Source: Isoetes taiwanensis
Lineage: Eukaryota; Streptophyta; Lycopodiopsida; Isoetales; Isoetaceae
Length of the DNA stretch: 64,000 nt
NCBI GenBank assembly: GCA_021234155.1
Contig: JAJEKV010000135.1
Span: 688,497-752,496, forward strand
Direction of reading: 5' to 3'
Shown here: piece after piece, positions 48,383 through 60,900 of the stretch
Numbering within the stretch: the first letter of the stretch is position 1
How the letters are laid out: every line of letters begins with the position of its first letter
Made by a program: the position numbers and the translations under genes
The notes under the pieces: generated by a model
Told to the model about the DNA's origin: nothing
The model's input: only the letters and a program-made list of their open reading frames with translations
Databases searched by the model: none

Positions 48383-49560
48383 TCAAAATTTTTTTTTCCA
48401 TTGAATATTCGTATCAACATATAATAATATATCAAACAAGATCTTTCCTATCTGGATACTTGAAGGACAAGTCTCAAGAAAGTCCAATATATATTTTTGC
48501 AGCTCGTAGTAGATAACTTGGCCCTCAAATAGCAGAAGTATGTTGTTGAAAAGATTGGAGCAGGCTAAAGGAAAGATATCATTGATGTGGATTACATGTA
48601 CAAACTGTTGCAAGCTTTTGATAGTTCGACAGCTGTGGAGCTATCTAATGCACGAATAAAGTCTTCATTAGCCCTACAACCATTTTTCCCAGCACATAAA
48701 AACAGAGATTTTAAGGTAGAAGAATGTTGTAAGCAAAATTTTCTCGCTTACCAATTGCGACATATTTTTTCTGGCCACCAATCCTCATTGCAGCACAAAA
48801 TCTGGAAGTATATACAACATCCGCAATATGTGTTCCATGTCCAATAAATCAAATCAACTTGCACTAAGAGCACGTATCGTCAAAATATCGGGTGTAACTA
48901 CTTTGTTTTGGATGGAGGTCTGCTTGCTAACGTAATAAAAAAAATAAAAGGGCTCAAGAAATCTGGAAGTACAAAGAACATCTGCTATTTGTCTTCCACA
49001 ACCTACGTAATAACAATTGACATGTGTAAAGAGCATGTACCTCCAAGATGTAGGCTGTCATTACTTTGCTGCTCGACGGAGGCACACGCCAATTAATAAG
49101 AAAACTAAAAGAGCTCAGGAAATGACCCCAGCTGCTCATTTGCAATGAAAGAAAACACATCTTTATAAAAATGTCCAAGTTCTAGCTACGGGGTTATTCC
49201 AGCATTCATCTAACTTCAGAAATCAAATCTAGAAGAACCACAAATGTTGCGATGATGCAAAACTAACAATATACATATTATTGGGAATTGAAGCTTACCT
49301 TGTCTACTCCCAACACCTTGACATCAAGCAATTAAAACTCAAGTGTTTCTTGCACTGTCATCTCACCAATGTGCAAATCGTGATGGCTAACATAAGCAGA
49401 CAATTCACCTCTCTTGCGATTTGAACTGAAATAGTAAGCAAATTTTGTATTGGCAAAGACTAGATATTTTAACATTCTTTTGAAGCTTAGATAATCTATT
49501 TTACATTTTTTGAACCTAGGTAATTTACTGCCATTTATCATTTGGCAGGGCTATAAACTT
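48383..49560 (-). pseudogene. PDR-type ABCG transporter fragment, decayed
   Basis: Minus-strand translation, in broken frames, follows the first nucleotide-binding domain of plant pleiotropic-drug-resistance ABC transporters. In order: SAYVSHHDLHIGEMTVQETLEF (49,403-49,332; in PDRs this follows Walker A), NLDIFIKM (about 49,180), KVMTAYILEVHALYTC (about 49,070-49,025), a second version KVVTPDILTIRALSA (about 48,900-48,856), RIGGQKKYVAIGK (about 48,780-48,742, the ABC signature GGQ region), and QFVHVIHINDIFPLACSNLFNNILLLFEGQVIYYE (48,608-48,500, equal to LFDDIILLSEGQIVYQG). Walker A and membrane domains are absent. Stops, frame breaks and the lost Walker B Asp rule out function. The doubled segment reflects an internal duplication of about 160 bases. 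Confidence 0.7.
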
Positions 49561-49644
49561 GTATGTTGGTTCATTTGCCATTCAACTCTCTTACATTACT
49601 TATGCCTTTAGCTTTCTGATCACTATTCAGCCTACCTTCAACCA

Positions 49645-51953
49645 TGAATCTAAGAAGAAATAGAACTACTGCTCCTCCTCCAAATAATGCTCCTCGTCCA
49701 AACAATGCCAATCCTGCTAATCCTGAAATTTCTGAAGCCAATGACCATAGACCATCTAAAAGATTCTTAACTAGAAAGCCTTTACCTCCTGGATTGGCAA
49801 GAAAGTAGTGAGGAAAGCAGCCAGAGGTAGATGGAAGAAGGAACATATGCAGCAGGCTATTGATGTAGTTGAGGATGGTCTAATGAGTATTAGAGTATCT
49901 GCGAGGCATTATGGCATTCCTCAAATGACCTTAAGGAATCATATTTATGGTATTAATAAGGAAAAACAGGGCAGCATTCCTAGGGGACTAACTTTAGAGG
50001 AGGAAAATGTTCTTTTAAAGTGGGCTTTTGATGTTGTTGATGAAGGCAGGCCAATTACCCTAGAGATAATGAGGCAAAGAGTGGCTCAAATGACTATCAA
50101 CAGAGTTACATGTTTCAAGAATGGTTTGCCAGGTAAGAAGTGGTGGCATAGCTTTAAAAAAAGGCATCCTGAAATTAGTCTTAGATCAGCTCAATGTATG
50201 GAAATCAGTAGGATGAAAGCCATGACCACAAAAAATCTTCAAAATTTTTACAGTACATTGCGAGAAATATATGAGAAATTGGAACTTGACCCATCTAGGA
50301 TCTGGAATGCTGATGAAACAGGGGTGCAGGCTGGAAATAGAACAGGTATAGGAGTGTTAGCAAGAAAGGGAATGAAAAGTGTTAGGGAAACTATTCCAAA
50401 TAATAGGGAATGGATGACGATCTTGTGTTGCGTCAATGCTACAGGTTTCAAACTCCCAAATCTTTATATCTTTAAGGGTAAGAGGATGAATGGAAATAAC
50501 TTGCTAGCAGGTTGTGAACCTGGAGCCATAATGAGCTATCAGAAATCTGCATGGATGACAGATCAACTCTTTTGTGCTTGGCTAGATCATTTTAGAAATA
50601 CAGTTCCTGGTGGAATTTCCTTGCAAAGACCCCATCTTCTAGTTATTGATGGTCATGGGAGCCACATTACCATTGAAACCATGTTGAAGGCCAAAGATAT
50701 AGGACTCCATATTCTTTTGCTTCCTGCACATACCTCTCATAGATTACAGCCTTTAGACGCGTCTTGTTTTGGACCTTTCAAATCAGCTTTTAGAAGACTT
50801 AGAGGAGAATTCATGCATGCGCGATATGGTGTGGAGCCAATGAAAGAAGATTTGGCAACATTGGTTTCTGATGCAATCATTAGTTCTTTTAGTCCAATTA
50901 ATATCTCTGCAGGGTTTTCCAAAACTGGTATTTGGCCATTTAATGAGCAAGCTATAAGCCCTGACCCAGTTGCTGATAGGTTAGCAAGAGAATCACAATC
51001 TGCATCAGCAAATGCAGATGAAATATGAGACAATGTAAATGATGAAAATGCAGCAAATGAGCAGGTTACAACATATCAGCAAGTAGAAGTTGCAAATCAG
51101 CAAGTAGAATTGAATGGAAATGTAGATACTGTTTCAAATGTAAATGCAAGGGTAGAGGTGCTAATTTCAGATCAGAATTCACATGGAGCAAATTCAGATG
51201 GTGCAGCGGGTACCTCAGGAGCAAATTTAGATGCAGGTACTTTAGGAGCACAAATTGGGGCAGGTATGCATCTTGCTGATGTTGAAGTTGTAAATGTTAG
51301 TGTTGCAAATGTTAGTGCTGCTGCAATCAATAGGCCCAAGGTCAAAGGTCAAAAGGTTGAGGATGCCAGCTAGTTTAAAAGGGAAACTTTATGTTACATC
51401 AAAGGAGGTAATTGAGGCAAGATTAGAAGAACAAAGGAAGGCAGAGGAGGCAGCTAAAGTTAGACAGGAAAAAATGGAAGAGAAGAAGAGGATGCAAGAA
51501 GAAAGGAAAGTAGCAAAAGAAAGAGAGAGAATGAGGAAAGAAGAGGCTAGAAAATCAAGGGAAGAGAAAAGGATGTTAAGAGAGATAGAGAAGAATAGGA
51601 AGAGGAAGTCTTTTCATCATATAAGTGAGATCCTTGTTTGGGGTAAGCGATGCAAAAGAAGTACAAATCTTAATTGCAGAAATGTTGGAGAGCATGAGCA
51701 GGTTAAGTCAAATGAGATTGTTGAACATGTAAAGGAGCAGAATATTAATAATCAGGTTATTGTACAAGACAATATTTGTACCAGCCAATCCTTGGATTTA
51801 TTCGTCAGTCTTCCTATAGACGATGGACCTGGAAATATTGACACTCTTGAGTCTCAAGAGGATTCTGAAACCTCTAAGAACAGGACCAAAAGTTTAGACG
51901 ATGTGTATAGAGCTGAAGCACTTGCACATCTGAAATATTTGAATATGATTTAA
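49645..51953 (+). pseudogene. pogo/Tigger-like DDE transposase, lightly damaged
   Basis: The 406-codon frame 49,808-51,028 has an N-terminal psq-type helix-turn-helix (about residues 12-47), a second CENP-B-like DNA-binding part (about 60-130) and a DDE_1 catalytic core: NADETG (Asp169), VIDGHGSH (Asp281) and LQPLDASC (Asp317). The second and third Asp are 35 residues apart. The real start is probably ATG 49,645, whose frame (RKPLPPGLARK) slips by one base at about 49,805. A TGA at 51,026-51,028 is followed by an open continuation to about 51,350. A frame slip then leads into a Lys/Glu/Arg-rich coiled coil (51,380-51,610) that ends at 51,953. So one stop and two slips separate it from an open frame of about 765 codons. 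Such enzymes cut and paste DNA at TA sites. Terminal inverted repeats were not found by eye. Confidence 0.85.
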
Positions 51954-52037
51954 CTTTTTTTGTTCTATGCATTCTAAATCAAAGGAATTCAATGTGAGGA
52001 ATAGTAGTTCATGATCTAATTTATTGCAGTTGAATAT

Positions 52038-52503
52038 TGTGAGTCTAAGGTTATTTATTCAATGGTTGTATTGACCAGAAATATCGAAGACAAAATATAG
52101 AAGGGGCAAACTCGGTCAACTTAGATTTGAACAGGTGTTTCCAAGCCGGAATGGGATTATCCAAAACTGACTCCGGTCGGTTAGGATCGGCCCTACAAAT
52201 TAACTGTAAATTGAAGTATTAAAAAAAATGATAGTAGGATCATTTCGGTGCAGAAGAGCGGATACCTAAAGAGGTCATTTGCATTCTAAGTTTATGATGC
52301 TTATTTGTCATAAATGAGTTGAATATGATATCGACTGAGATCTATATCTTAAGTTACCATTGTAATGGTTGTTTTAATGGGTTATGCATAGATATGCATC
52401 TTTGATAAGTGCATTGAGAAGTTTGTTGCCAATTTGAAGTTGTCTAAATTACTAAGTGTTAATAAGGCTATTGATTACTAATAATCTTGTTTGAATTCTC
52501 ACA
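52038..52503 (+). repeat. 5' LTR of copia element (left edge tentative)
   Basis: The right edge is set by the primer site that starts two bases later. The LTR ends CTCACA, so an LTR starting TGTGAG is expected; TGTGAG occurs at 52,038 (466-bp LTR) and also at 51,993. I chose 52,038 as the more usual size. The 3' LTR lies outside the window, so the edge cannot be confirmed. Confidence 0.55.
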
Positions 52504-52504
52504 T

Positions 52505-52517
52505 TGGTATCAGAGCC
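52505..52517 (+). promoter_or_regulatory. copia primer-binding site, initiator Met tRNA
   Basis: TGGTATCAGAGCC, the standard plant copia primer site complementary to the 3' end of initiator methionine tRNA. Located just after the LTR and two bases before the gag ATG at 52,519. Confidence 0.92.
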
Positions 52518-52518
52518 A

Positions 52519-53463
52519 ATGGCAACCAGACTTGGATCATCCTTGCTTAATGGTGTGGAAACTTTTCAAGGAGAAGCTGGCTTCCAAGCTTGGAAGCAAA
52601 GGATGAAGGATGTTTTGCAGGCAGAAGACCTGTGGGATATTGTTGCAGGAGAAGGACATGATGAGGCAGAAAGCAGTACAACTGCTCAAGGAAGAAATAG
52701 TGTCAGTGGAGATTCTGCTAATGCTAATGCTGGAAATGAAGGAAGTAATTCAAAAAAAGCTCAACAAGCCAGGTGTATAATTTCTAGCAAACTCAGCTCT
52801 AGTATTATGTTTAAGATTAGAAACAAAACACCACAAGAGATGTGGGATTTTCTGATCAAGAACTATGAAATCAAAAATTCTTCTCAGATAGAAATGCTTG
52901 ATAGGCAGTTGAGGAAGCTGAAATTTAAGGAGGATGATAACTTGACACAATTCTTCCAAAAATGTGATAATATAGTTGCTGACATGGAAGCAGCAGGTGT
53001 TCCTATAACTAAAGACTTTCATGTGCTGTCCTTATCCCGAGCATTTTCAGACTTTGATCAATTATCCACCTTAGTGAGAAGTGTGGCCAGAAATAGGGAA
53101 AGAGCAGAACTTATGATTAGGACTGAGATTGAACAAAAGAAAATAATTAAGGGGAAAGAATAGGAATAGAATAGTTTTTTTAACGTCCACGGAGACCAAT
53201 ATCAGTACTTCAAGGATAAAAATAAGATTGGACCATGTTTTAACTGCAAGGCATATGTGCATTTGAAACACAACTGTCCAAAGGCTAAAGAAAAAAAAAT
53301 AGGTGTTATAACTGTGAGGGCTTTGGCCATATAGCATCTGCATGTCCTAGTCCAAAAGGGGCTGGAAGAAGCAAAGGGAATAATTATGCTGGCAAAGGGA
53401 AAGGAACCTATTCCAAAGGGAAAAATGACAAGGCAGCAAGTGTGAACCTTGCACAAGAGGCAA
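52519..53463 (+). pseudogene. gag: copia gag, interrupted by a 40-base LINE tail
   Basis: Open from ATG 52,519 to a stop at 53,161-53,163, with typical copia gag (FQGEAGFQAWKQRMKDVL near the start, then MWDFLIKNYEI and LRKLKFKEDDNLTQFF). The stop lies in an insertion of about 40 bases (53,161-53,200). After it the gag resumes in another frame with zinc knuckles CFNCKAYVHLKHNC and CYNCEGFGHIASAC, separated by a slip in a run of A. The insertion, not point decay, is the main lesion. Confidence 0.88.
53161..53200 (-). mobile_element. tiny LINE/SINE 3'-tail insertion
   Basis: The reverse complement (ATTGGTCTCCGTGGACGTTA, A run, then CTATTCTATTC) matches the non-LTR 3' end at 5,231-5,270 at about 36 of 40 positions. 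It breaks the copia gag frame, so it landed after the copia element. Confidence 0.75.
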
Positions 53464-55554
53464 CCTTGAAGAAGAAGACTCTGATGCTGAGGTAATAACT
53501 AATGCTATTTGCTCAATTTCTGAAAGAAGAGCTAACAGAAATGACAATATACTTGTGCGAGATAGTGGAGCAGAGAGATCAGTAGTTAAAACTACTGATG
53601 CTCTTAAAGGAAGAAAAGAAGTGGAGTTTTCGTACAAATGGGAGATGGAGAATTACAACAAGTGGAAGAATCTGGAATTTTAGAAGTTTTTGATTTGAAT
53701 GGGCAAATTGTTAGCTTGAGTGATGTTTTGTGTGTTCCAAATCTTGTAAGGAACTTGATTTCTATCAGCCAGCTTGTAGATATGGGCTACAGAGTTTGTT
53801 TTGACAAACTGGCATGTAAAATTTATATGGATAATGAATTGAGGTTTATTGCAAAAAGATTTGGCAACTTGTTTGGATTCCATAATCAGTCTTTAAGTGG
53901 CAGCATTAACTCAATTCAGTTTCCTACATTAAAGCTGTGGCATGAAAGATTAGGCCATACACATCTTGAAAACATAAAAACACTAGCAAAAAAGGGTCTT
54001 ATAATTGCAGCAGAAAATGATGACTTTGTATGTCATGGATGTATGTTGGGAAAAAGTGCAAGGCTTCCATTTAAAAGAACAACGGACAGGGCTGGAGACT
54101 TACTTGAGCTGGTACATAGTGATTTGTGTGGACCTCTTAACATTAGAAGCATGCAAGGACGAAAATATTTTATTACTTTCATAGATGACCACTCAAGGAG
54201 AACTAAATGTTATTTTCTTAGAACAAAAGATCAAGCATACAAGGCATTCAGGGTTTTTGAAGCTGAAGCTGAAAGAGACACAGGTAAAAAGATCAAATGT
54301 CTTAGGTCAGACAGAGGTGGGGAATTTGTTAATGATGTGTTTAAGAATTATTGCAAAGAACAAGGAATTAAGAGACATGTCACTTGCAGCCATACCCCTC
54401 AGCAAAATGGTATTGCTGAGAGGAAAAATAGGTCGATCTTGGATGGAGTCAGATCAATGCTTAAGCATTGTGGTTTGCCAAATTATTTGTGGGAGGAGGC
54501 TGTTAGAACAGTAACATTGATTCAAAACTTATTGCCCTCATCTAGCTTGCATGGAGGGATTGCTGAGCAAATCTGGAGCAAAAAAGAATAAGGTATGATT
54601 TTCTAAAAGCTTTTGGTTGTATAGCATATGCACATGTTCCAAAACAACCCAGGAAAAAATTAGATGACAGATCGATCTTAGGATTTCTTGTTGGTTATGA
54701 TACTATGTCAAAGGGGTACAAAATTTTTGAACCAGCAAAGAGACGAATATTGGTGAGTAGAGATGTAAGGTTTAATGAAGAAATTCTGTACAAAAACAGA
54801 GGTGACTTGGACAGTAGATATAACCTTTATTCTGATGATAACAGTAGAAAAATTGCAACCAGAAATAGTACAGAAGTAGATACAGATGATGATGAGTGTG
54901 AAAACAAAGTTCAAGTGGAAAAAGAAGTCAATGACAGTCATGAAGAGAGAATAGAGCCACAAATTGAAACTGGAATAGAACAAGTGAATAAAGATACTGG
55001 GGAACAAGAGGATATTAGACAAATAAAATATAGAAGGCGTACTGAAGCTGAAAGGTTAAAAGATGATCTAAAAAATATAGGAGAAGAGACTTATGGAAGA
55101 GATCACATAGGAAAAAGCAAAAGGCTTCAAGGAGAAGAAATTGAAATAAATGAGATCATGGCCATTCTTGAGCCTGAAACTCCAAAAGACTTTGAACATG
55201 CAATAAAATGTGAAAATGCAAGGGAATGGCAAGCAGCAATGGAAAATGAAATGAGGTCCTTTGAAAAGACAGAAACTTATGATATTGTAGAAAAACCAGA
55301 AGGGAGAAATATTGTTGGGAACAAGTGGATTTTCAAAGTTAAACTGGGAAATAATGGAGAACGAAAATACAAGGCTAGATTAGTAGCTCAAGGGTTTTCA
55401 CAGAAAAAAGGAATAGACTTTGAAGAAACTTTTTCACCTATTGTTAAGCTCACAAGTTTGAGAATTTTGCTAGCATTTGCTAATGCATTAAATCTAGAAG
55501 TACATCATATGGATGTACAAACTGCATTTTTGAATGCAAAACTAGATGAGGAGA
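53464..55554 (+). pseudogene. pol: copia pol: protease, integrase, RT (cut by B2)
   Basis: Protease near 53,550-53,620 has the active-site DSGA. After a one-base slip at about 53,625 the frame 53,638-54,591 holds the rest of the protease, the GAG-pre-integrase block (LWHERLGH), and the integrase core with HSDLCGP, TFIDDHSR, LRSDRGGEF and HTPQQNGIAERKNRS; the D, D and E of the catalytic triad are present. A further slip near 54,585 leads to the frame ending in the reverse-transcriptase start: WQAAMENEMRSFEKT, WIFKVKLG, YKARLVAQGFSQKKG, and MDVQTAFLNAKLDEEM. There, at 55,555, the LTR of B2 begins. The rest of RT, RNase H and 3' LTR should lie beyond the window. Confidence 0.92.
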
Positions 55555-56151
55555 TGTTAGTCCCATGCCTCACATGCAGGACTATTCATGCATACTCTGA
55601 CAGGGACACTGTCAAGCTCAAGGATCCTCCCGATTCGACCACGAATCACCATCAAAGGCTCGGCCCGAGAAGCCCAAGCAACCGACCCACGCAGGTCCAA
55701 AGCCCTGTGGCCCGTCAACAAGAGGCGCCGCTCGGACAAGTGGCGACCCGTCACCGCCAGCGTCGGCGTCAGCGTGATTCTAGGCACTTCAAGAGGCACC
55801 GCCAACATTCCTCCAAATCGGGCCTCCCTCGAGGTGGCACCAGATCGGTCAGTGTCTATATTGGGCCCAAGGCCATTGTACTATATATATGAGTAGAGCT
55901 AGCACATGAGTTTTTAGATGAGTTTTGAGTCTTGTCTCCTTTCAGTTTTCTCTCTATTGCGAGAGCTCATGTATTTTCATCATTGATATCAAGGAAGCTT
56001 ATCATCTTTCTCTCATTTGTTCTGTTTTCTTCTTCTTCTTCTCTTCTTGCAAATCCCGCGTGACATAGTCCCCCGGACTCTCCTGTTAGATCCACGGGTC
56101 CTCACAGAGGGCTGTCTTCAGGGGAGTTCCCCGAACCCAGACCCCCAAACA
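55555..56151 (+). repeat. 5' LTR of B2
   Basis: 597 bp, TGTTAG...CAAACA. TATA-like ACTATATATATGA at 55,880-55,892. Matches both B1 LTRs. The frame of copia pol runs on into it by chance to 55,892. Confidence 0.9.
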
Positions 56152-57900
56152 GCATGCCCATTTAGCGTCTCGATTCCATCCTACTTACTTAATTAAGCCA
56201 TAATTCCGTCCGTAATTTCACGCCAGAAGAACTCCTTTCTCAGACGGCCTCTCGCTTGGAGCGCCATCAGCGTCGGGAAACTGTTCGCGACATGTATGGA
56301 TCTGCTTATGACATAGAGGGAGGCCATCTTCGGTCTAGGGCTCAGTCCGCGCCACCCACCCCTCGTGTCCAGTCTCGTCCCAGTTCCCCGCCCCAAGCGT
56401 GCAAACATTGCTCACAACCTCAGTCCCCTCATCACTATCAGGAGCCTTATCCGGCTCAACCTTCTCAACCGTACTTTCATACCCCTGAACATGCCTACAT
56501 CCATCATTCTTCAGGCCATACGCCTCTTCCTTCACAACCATCATCTCCCCCGGGTGGGCACGGCTATCCACATGTCTCCTTTGCGCCTACCCAGGAATAT
56601 CCTTTCCCTACGTTTCCCACTGCCCTTCCTGTTTACAACCTTACAGATCTCAAAACCAATGCTCCAGCTACTTCAGTTTCTCAACCGCAGTCACCCCTTC
56701 ATCAGGGTCCTTCAGGCACCATGCCACATCCAACTCAACCTCAATATCCTCACTATACTGTTCCTGTCCAGCCCAGCACTTTCACATCTACCTTTCAGAC
56801 TCTGAAACTGACTTATCCCACCTTTGGCAACACGAAAGGCAAACCGTTAGACCAAAGTGCTCAGGCCCACATGGAAGAATTTGAGGCTCTAGCTGTCCTA
56901 AATGGTCATCCAAGCAACCTCAACTGAAATTCCACATCTTTTTCCACCACCTGCGTGGCTCTCCTCATCAATGGCTCATGTCCAACAAAAGCCATTGGAA
57001 ACAAGATCGGTCCTAAATGAGAACCGCTTTTCTCATTATGGAACTACTCGATGATGATCAACTTCATCTCAAGCAACTCAATGAACTTCAACAAGAGCCC
57101 CCAGAGTCTCCGCCTCGGGATTTTATGGATCGACTTCACATTCTCGCTAAGTAAGCTCAAGGAGTACCCCTACACGAGCCAGTTTTGTCCGGTTTCTCCA
57201 AGGACTTCCCTCGGCTATTCGACTCATGGCCAATACCGCGTCCCAAGACTTTGAGCAAAGTATCGACCTTGTCAATCACTTTCGGTCAATGTTTCCTCCC
57301 CCGCTCTTCAAGAGCTCCGTTCATTCCACTGTCATGGTTCCACAAACAAATCGCCTCAACACGCTTAATCCACAAACCAAATCAAATCTGGTGCCATATT
57401 TGCAAATACCAAGGCCATTTGGCAAATGAGTGCAACTCCACCAATGGCCATTGCAAAGCGATGCAACATGTGCAATCATGCCACGGAAGAATGCACTTTC
57501 GCACTCATCCCACACCGCTTCCACAACAAAATGGTTTATCATGCAAACCACACCCTCGACAACAATCGCACTATCGCCACCGCCACCACGCCCGGTGAAC
57601 CCACTCCACTTCTATCTATCGACAGATAAACCGCGGGGATCCAACCCGTCGCCCTCCTTTTGATCCTTCTAAAGCTCGGTGTTATCACCGTCAAGAATGG
57701 GGTCATACCACCACCCAGTCCTCAACTTCCACAAGTTCAGGTCCAGCTTCACGGCACAAATCGGACCACATCGGTCCGCCTCACGGCTTACCAACTCACG
57801 GATTGCTAATGGCAAACAAGGCCCGAGACCCGATTCTTAAGAAGCCACCAAGAGCCTCAAGAATCACGCTATCAACCAGCTCCAAAGAAAATCAACCTCA
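56152..57900 (+). pseudogene. gag: B2 gag with zinc knuckles
   Basis: The first part is open for 223 codons (56,256-56,927) and can be read as the intact version of the broken B1 gag start. It is rich in Pro, His, Gln and Ser and ends GKPLDQSAQAHMEEFEALAVLNG. The capsid-like core follows in shifted frames (about 56,930-57,300). Then come CHICKYQGHLANEC (about 57,388-57,432) and CNMCNHATEEC (about 57,462-57,494), the paired RNA-binding knuckles. Confidence 0.85.
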
Positions 57901-60900
57901 GCTGGATCAACAAGCCTGAGAGGAAATTTTTCAGGCACTTAATCCTCCAGTCCGGCCGTCAAATTGGGTTGGTTTAGTTTCATGCCGGACCAAGGCATCA
58001 CGCCCCTTGACCATTATTCGAATGGCACGCAACCCGCCTTTGCCGTTGACACCATTCCTCATGGGGACGAAAAAAAAAAAGGTTCACTTTGCACCTGACT
58101 TGGAAAAAGCTCATGCCACATGTCATACCAAAAGTTCGCCAAAGCATTTTGAACCTCATGCAAGCTGCGGAAGGCGCACATTGGCAAATGTTCATGCCAC
58201 CACTAGAGCTCAACAAAGACAAGATACACCTTCAACATCTCAACCTCCACGCCTCTCGGGCGTATCCCAATATAGCTGCCGAGGTTGACTTACTCAAAAA
58301 GTTCTTTGCTTCACTTCCACGCACTCCGGCACCGAGTGGAACCAAGATCCTTTTTCTCATGTGCCTCTAGAACTCCAAGAGGAGCTAGCCAAGATCAAAA
58401 TTCCTTTAAGCTTGGCAACCATTTTAAAACTCATCACGCTCTCAAGGACCAGCTTACCACTCCCAACCGCTTTTAGTTGGGGCCGTGGCTACCTCTACAC
58501 CCACGGTCCATGCCACGGTGGGGTAATCAGCAAGTCAACCATGTTCAAATAGATGGAGGTAGCGCGGTCAATCTCATCACGGATAAACTCCCGCAGAAAC
58601 AAATGGGCATCACACAACTCTTTTCGTGCCCCATATGACATCAAATTGGCTAATGGCCATATCACGACCTCAAGGCGTCACACCTATTCTTCACATCAAC
58701 ATTGGTGATCTCCGCTTCCCCATGGAATTTGGAGTTTGGAAAGCTGGCGAAGATCCAGGTGACTATGAAATGCTGGTCGGCAGACCTTTTCTCCGCCAGG
58801 CAAAGAGTATCCATTACTGGGCCACGGACCAGTTAGTCATCACTGATGGTCATCTCAATGCCACCATGGACTTGCAAACAGGCAGGATCATTTCTGTTGA
58901 CAATGCGGAACCCTCTCTCTCAGACACAGATTCTGAAGAAGCTCAGAATATTTATCAAGTTCAGGCTCCACCTGCGAGTCTGCCTCTGTCATCCTACCCC
59001 GAATATGCTGATCCTTGGGGAGAAATGACTCTTGATCAGGACCAGGCTGTGGCTGCTTTGCTTGACCCCTACCTGGCTCCTTGCAATCGAATCCAACGCG
59101 TTGATCACTTTTCAGATGCTGAACCTCCTGCAACTCCTGTTGATGTACACGCTGTCATGAAGCAACCTCTGCTGGATGAAACTGAGCAACCCCTCTTTTT
59201 CACCACGCAAAGTGCCACGCATCCGGTTATGCTCCAACCTCCTGCACACATTGTCCAGGATACTGAAGTCATACCCCATATTCAGACTCCCCGGTCGAGA
59301 TTGTGGATGTCGGCAACAATCAACTTGTCCGCATTGCTGCAAATCTTCCGGCCCCTTATCGTAACAGGCCTGTCCAGCTGTTCCAAAAATTCAAACACAT
59401 TTTCGCCTGGAGTTACAGAGATCTTCGGGGAATCAACAAAAGCTTGGGGGAACTCACCATCCCTACCAAATCGATGCACGACCAAAGGTAGCAACGACAG
59501 CACCGCCAACCCTAATTACCGCGGATCGCCGTCAAGCGGAAATTGACAAACTCCTTGCTGCGCAGTTTGATCTATGAGGTCAAACATTCTCAATGGGTGA
59601 GCCCCATCGCCATTGCCCTTAAACACAATGGTAAGATCCGCGCCTCGTGGACTATCTGAAACTCAATCGCCACGAAGCGATCATTTTCCACTTCCCTTCA
59701 CGCACTTGCCTCGAAGAAGTGGCTGGACATGAGATGTACTCCTTTATGGATGGTTTTTTCTTCGCTACAATCAGATCTCAATCAAAGAATCTGGATCAAC
59801 TAAAGACCACTTTCACCACCCCGCACTTTTGCCTACAAGGTGGTTCCTTTTGGATTATCCAACTCTCCATCAACGCTTCAACGCATCATGCTCTCGCTTT
59901 TCATGATTTCATGAAGGAAAATCCCTTCTTGCAAATTTTTCAAGATGACTTCTCGCCTACAGCCCATGGCTGACCATTTGGATAAATTGGAACTCGCCTT
60001 CCGTAAATGTGATGAGTCCCAGATTAGTCTCAACCCCGAAATGCACCTTTAAGTCCACCTCGTGTTCTCGTTAGGGCCATGTTGTCGCCAGGTGTATCAC
60101 CACAGATCCCCGCCAAAATCGGGCTTGGTGCTCTCAAAGCTCAAGCACCAGCCAATATCAAAGAGACACGCTCTTTCCGGGTAGGTCAATTATTACTCCA
60201 CCTTCATACCTGACTAGCAAAACATTGCGCATCCCATTCATAAACTCACGGTGATGAATCCACCCGGGCTTGGAATTCCTGTGCGGAAGTCGCTCCAACA
60301 AATGAAGCTTTTGCTTACTCAGGCACCGGTTCTTGTTCCTCCTCAATGGGACAAGCCCTTTCACGCTCATGTCGATGTCTCCTTTTCTATTGAGCCGTTC
60401 TTTCAAGAATATGATGCGCACATCGATAAACCAAATCGCTACGCCACCGAAAACTCAATTCCTCGGCTGAGCGCAACTATTCTCGCCACGGAGCGCAAGC
60501 TTTGGGTCTCATTTTCTTCGTGGTCCAACGCCTCGCTATTACCTTTTTGGGCAGTCAAATCAAGTTCTTTGTGGACCACCAAGCACTCCTATTTGATCAA
60601 CAAGTCCACGCCCACGGGCCGCATTGCTCGTTGGGTCCTTCTTCTCCAAGAATTTGCTCCTTTTGAAATCGCTCATAAGGCGGGTAAATCTCATGTTGTT
60701 CCGGATTATCTTTCACGCGATCCACACATGATCCCTCAAACGAGTCTCGACGCTTCCCCGATGCTCAAATCTTTTAGTCACGGGCAACACCACATTGGTT
60801 CCATGATTTTCAGCAAGCATTCTCCTCACAGTGCTCTTCCACCAAGATGAGACGCCTTCTCCCGCCAAGCCACAATCCTTGTCGCCATCAATTTCTCCGA

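Noticed and set aside
48587-49096. Plus-strand ORFs of 86 and 62 codons
   Set aside because: Antisense to the ABC-transporter fossil, which matches PDR landmarks on the minus strand.
55555-55892. C-terminal 112 codons of the 395-codon copia frame
   Set aside because: This part is LTR of element B2 read by chance; copia homology stops at LDEEM.
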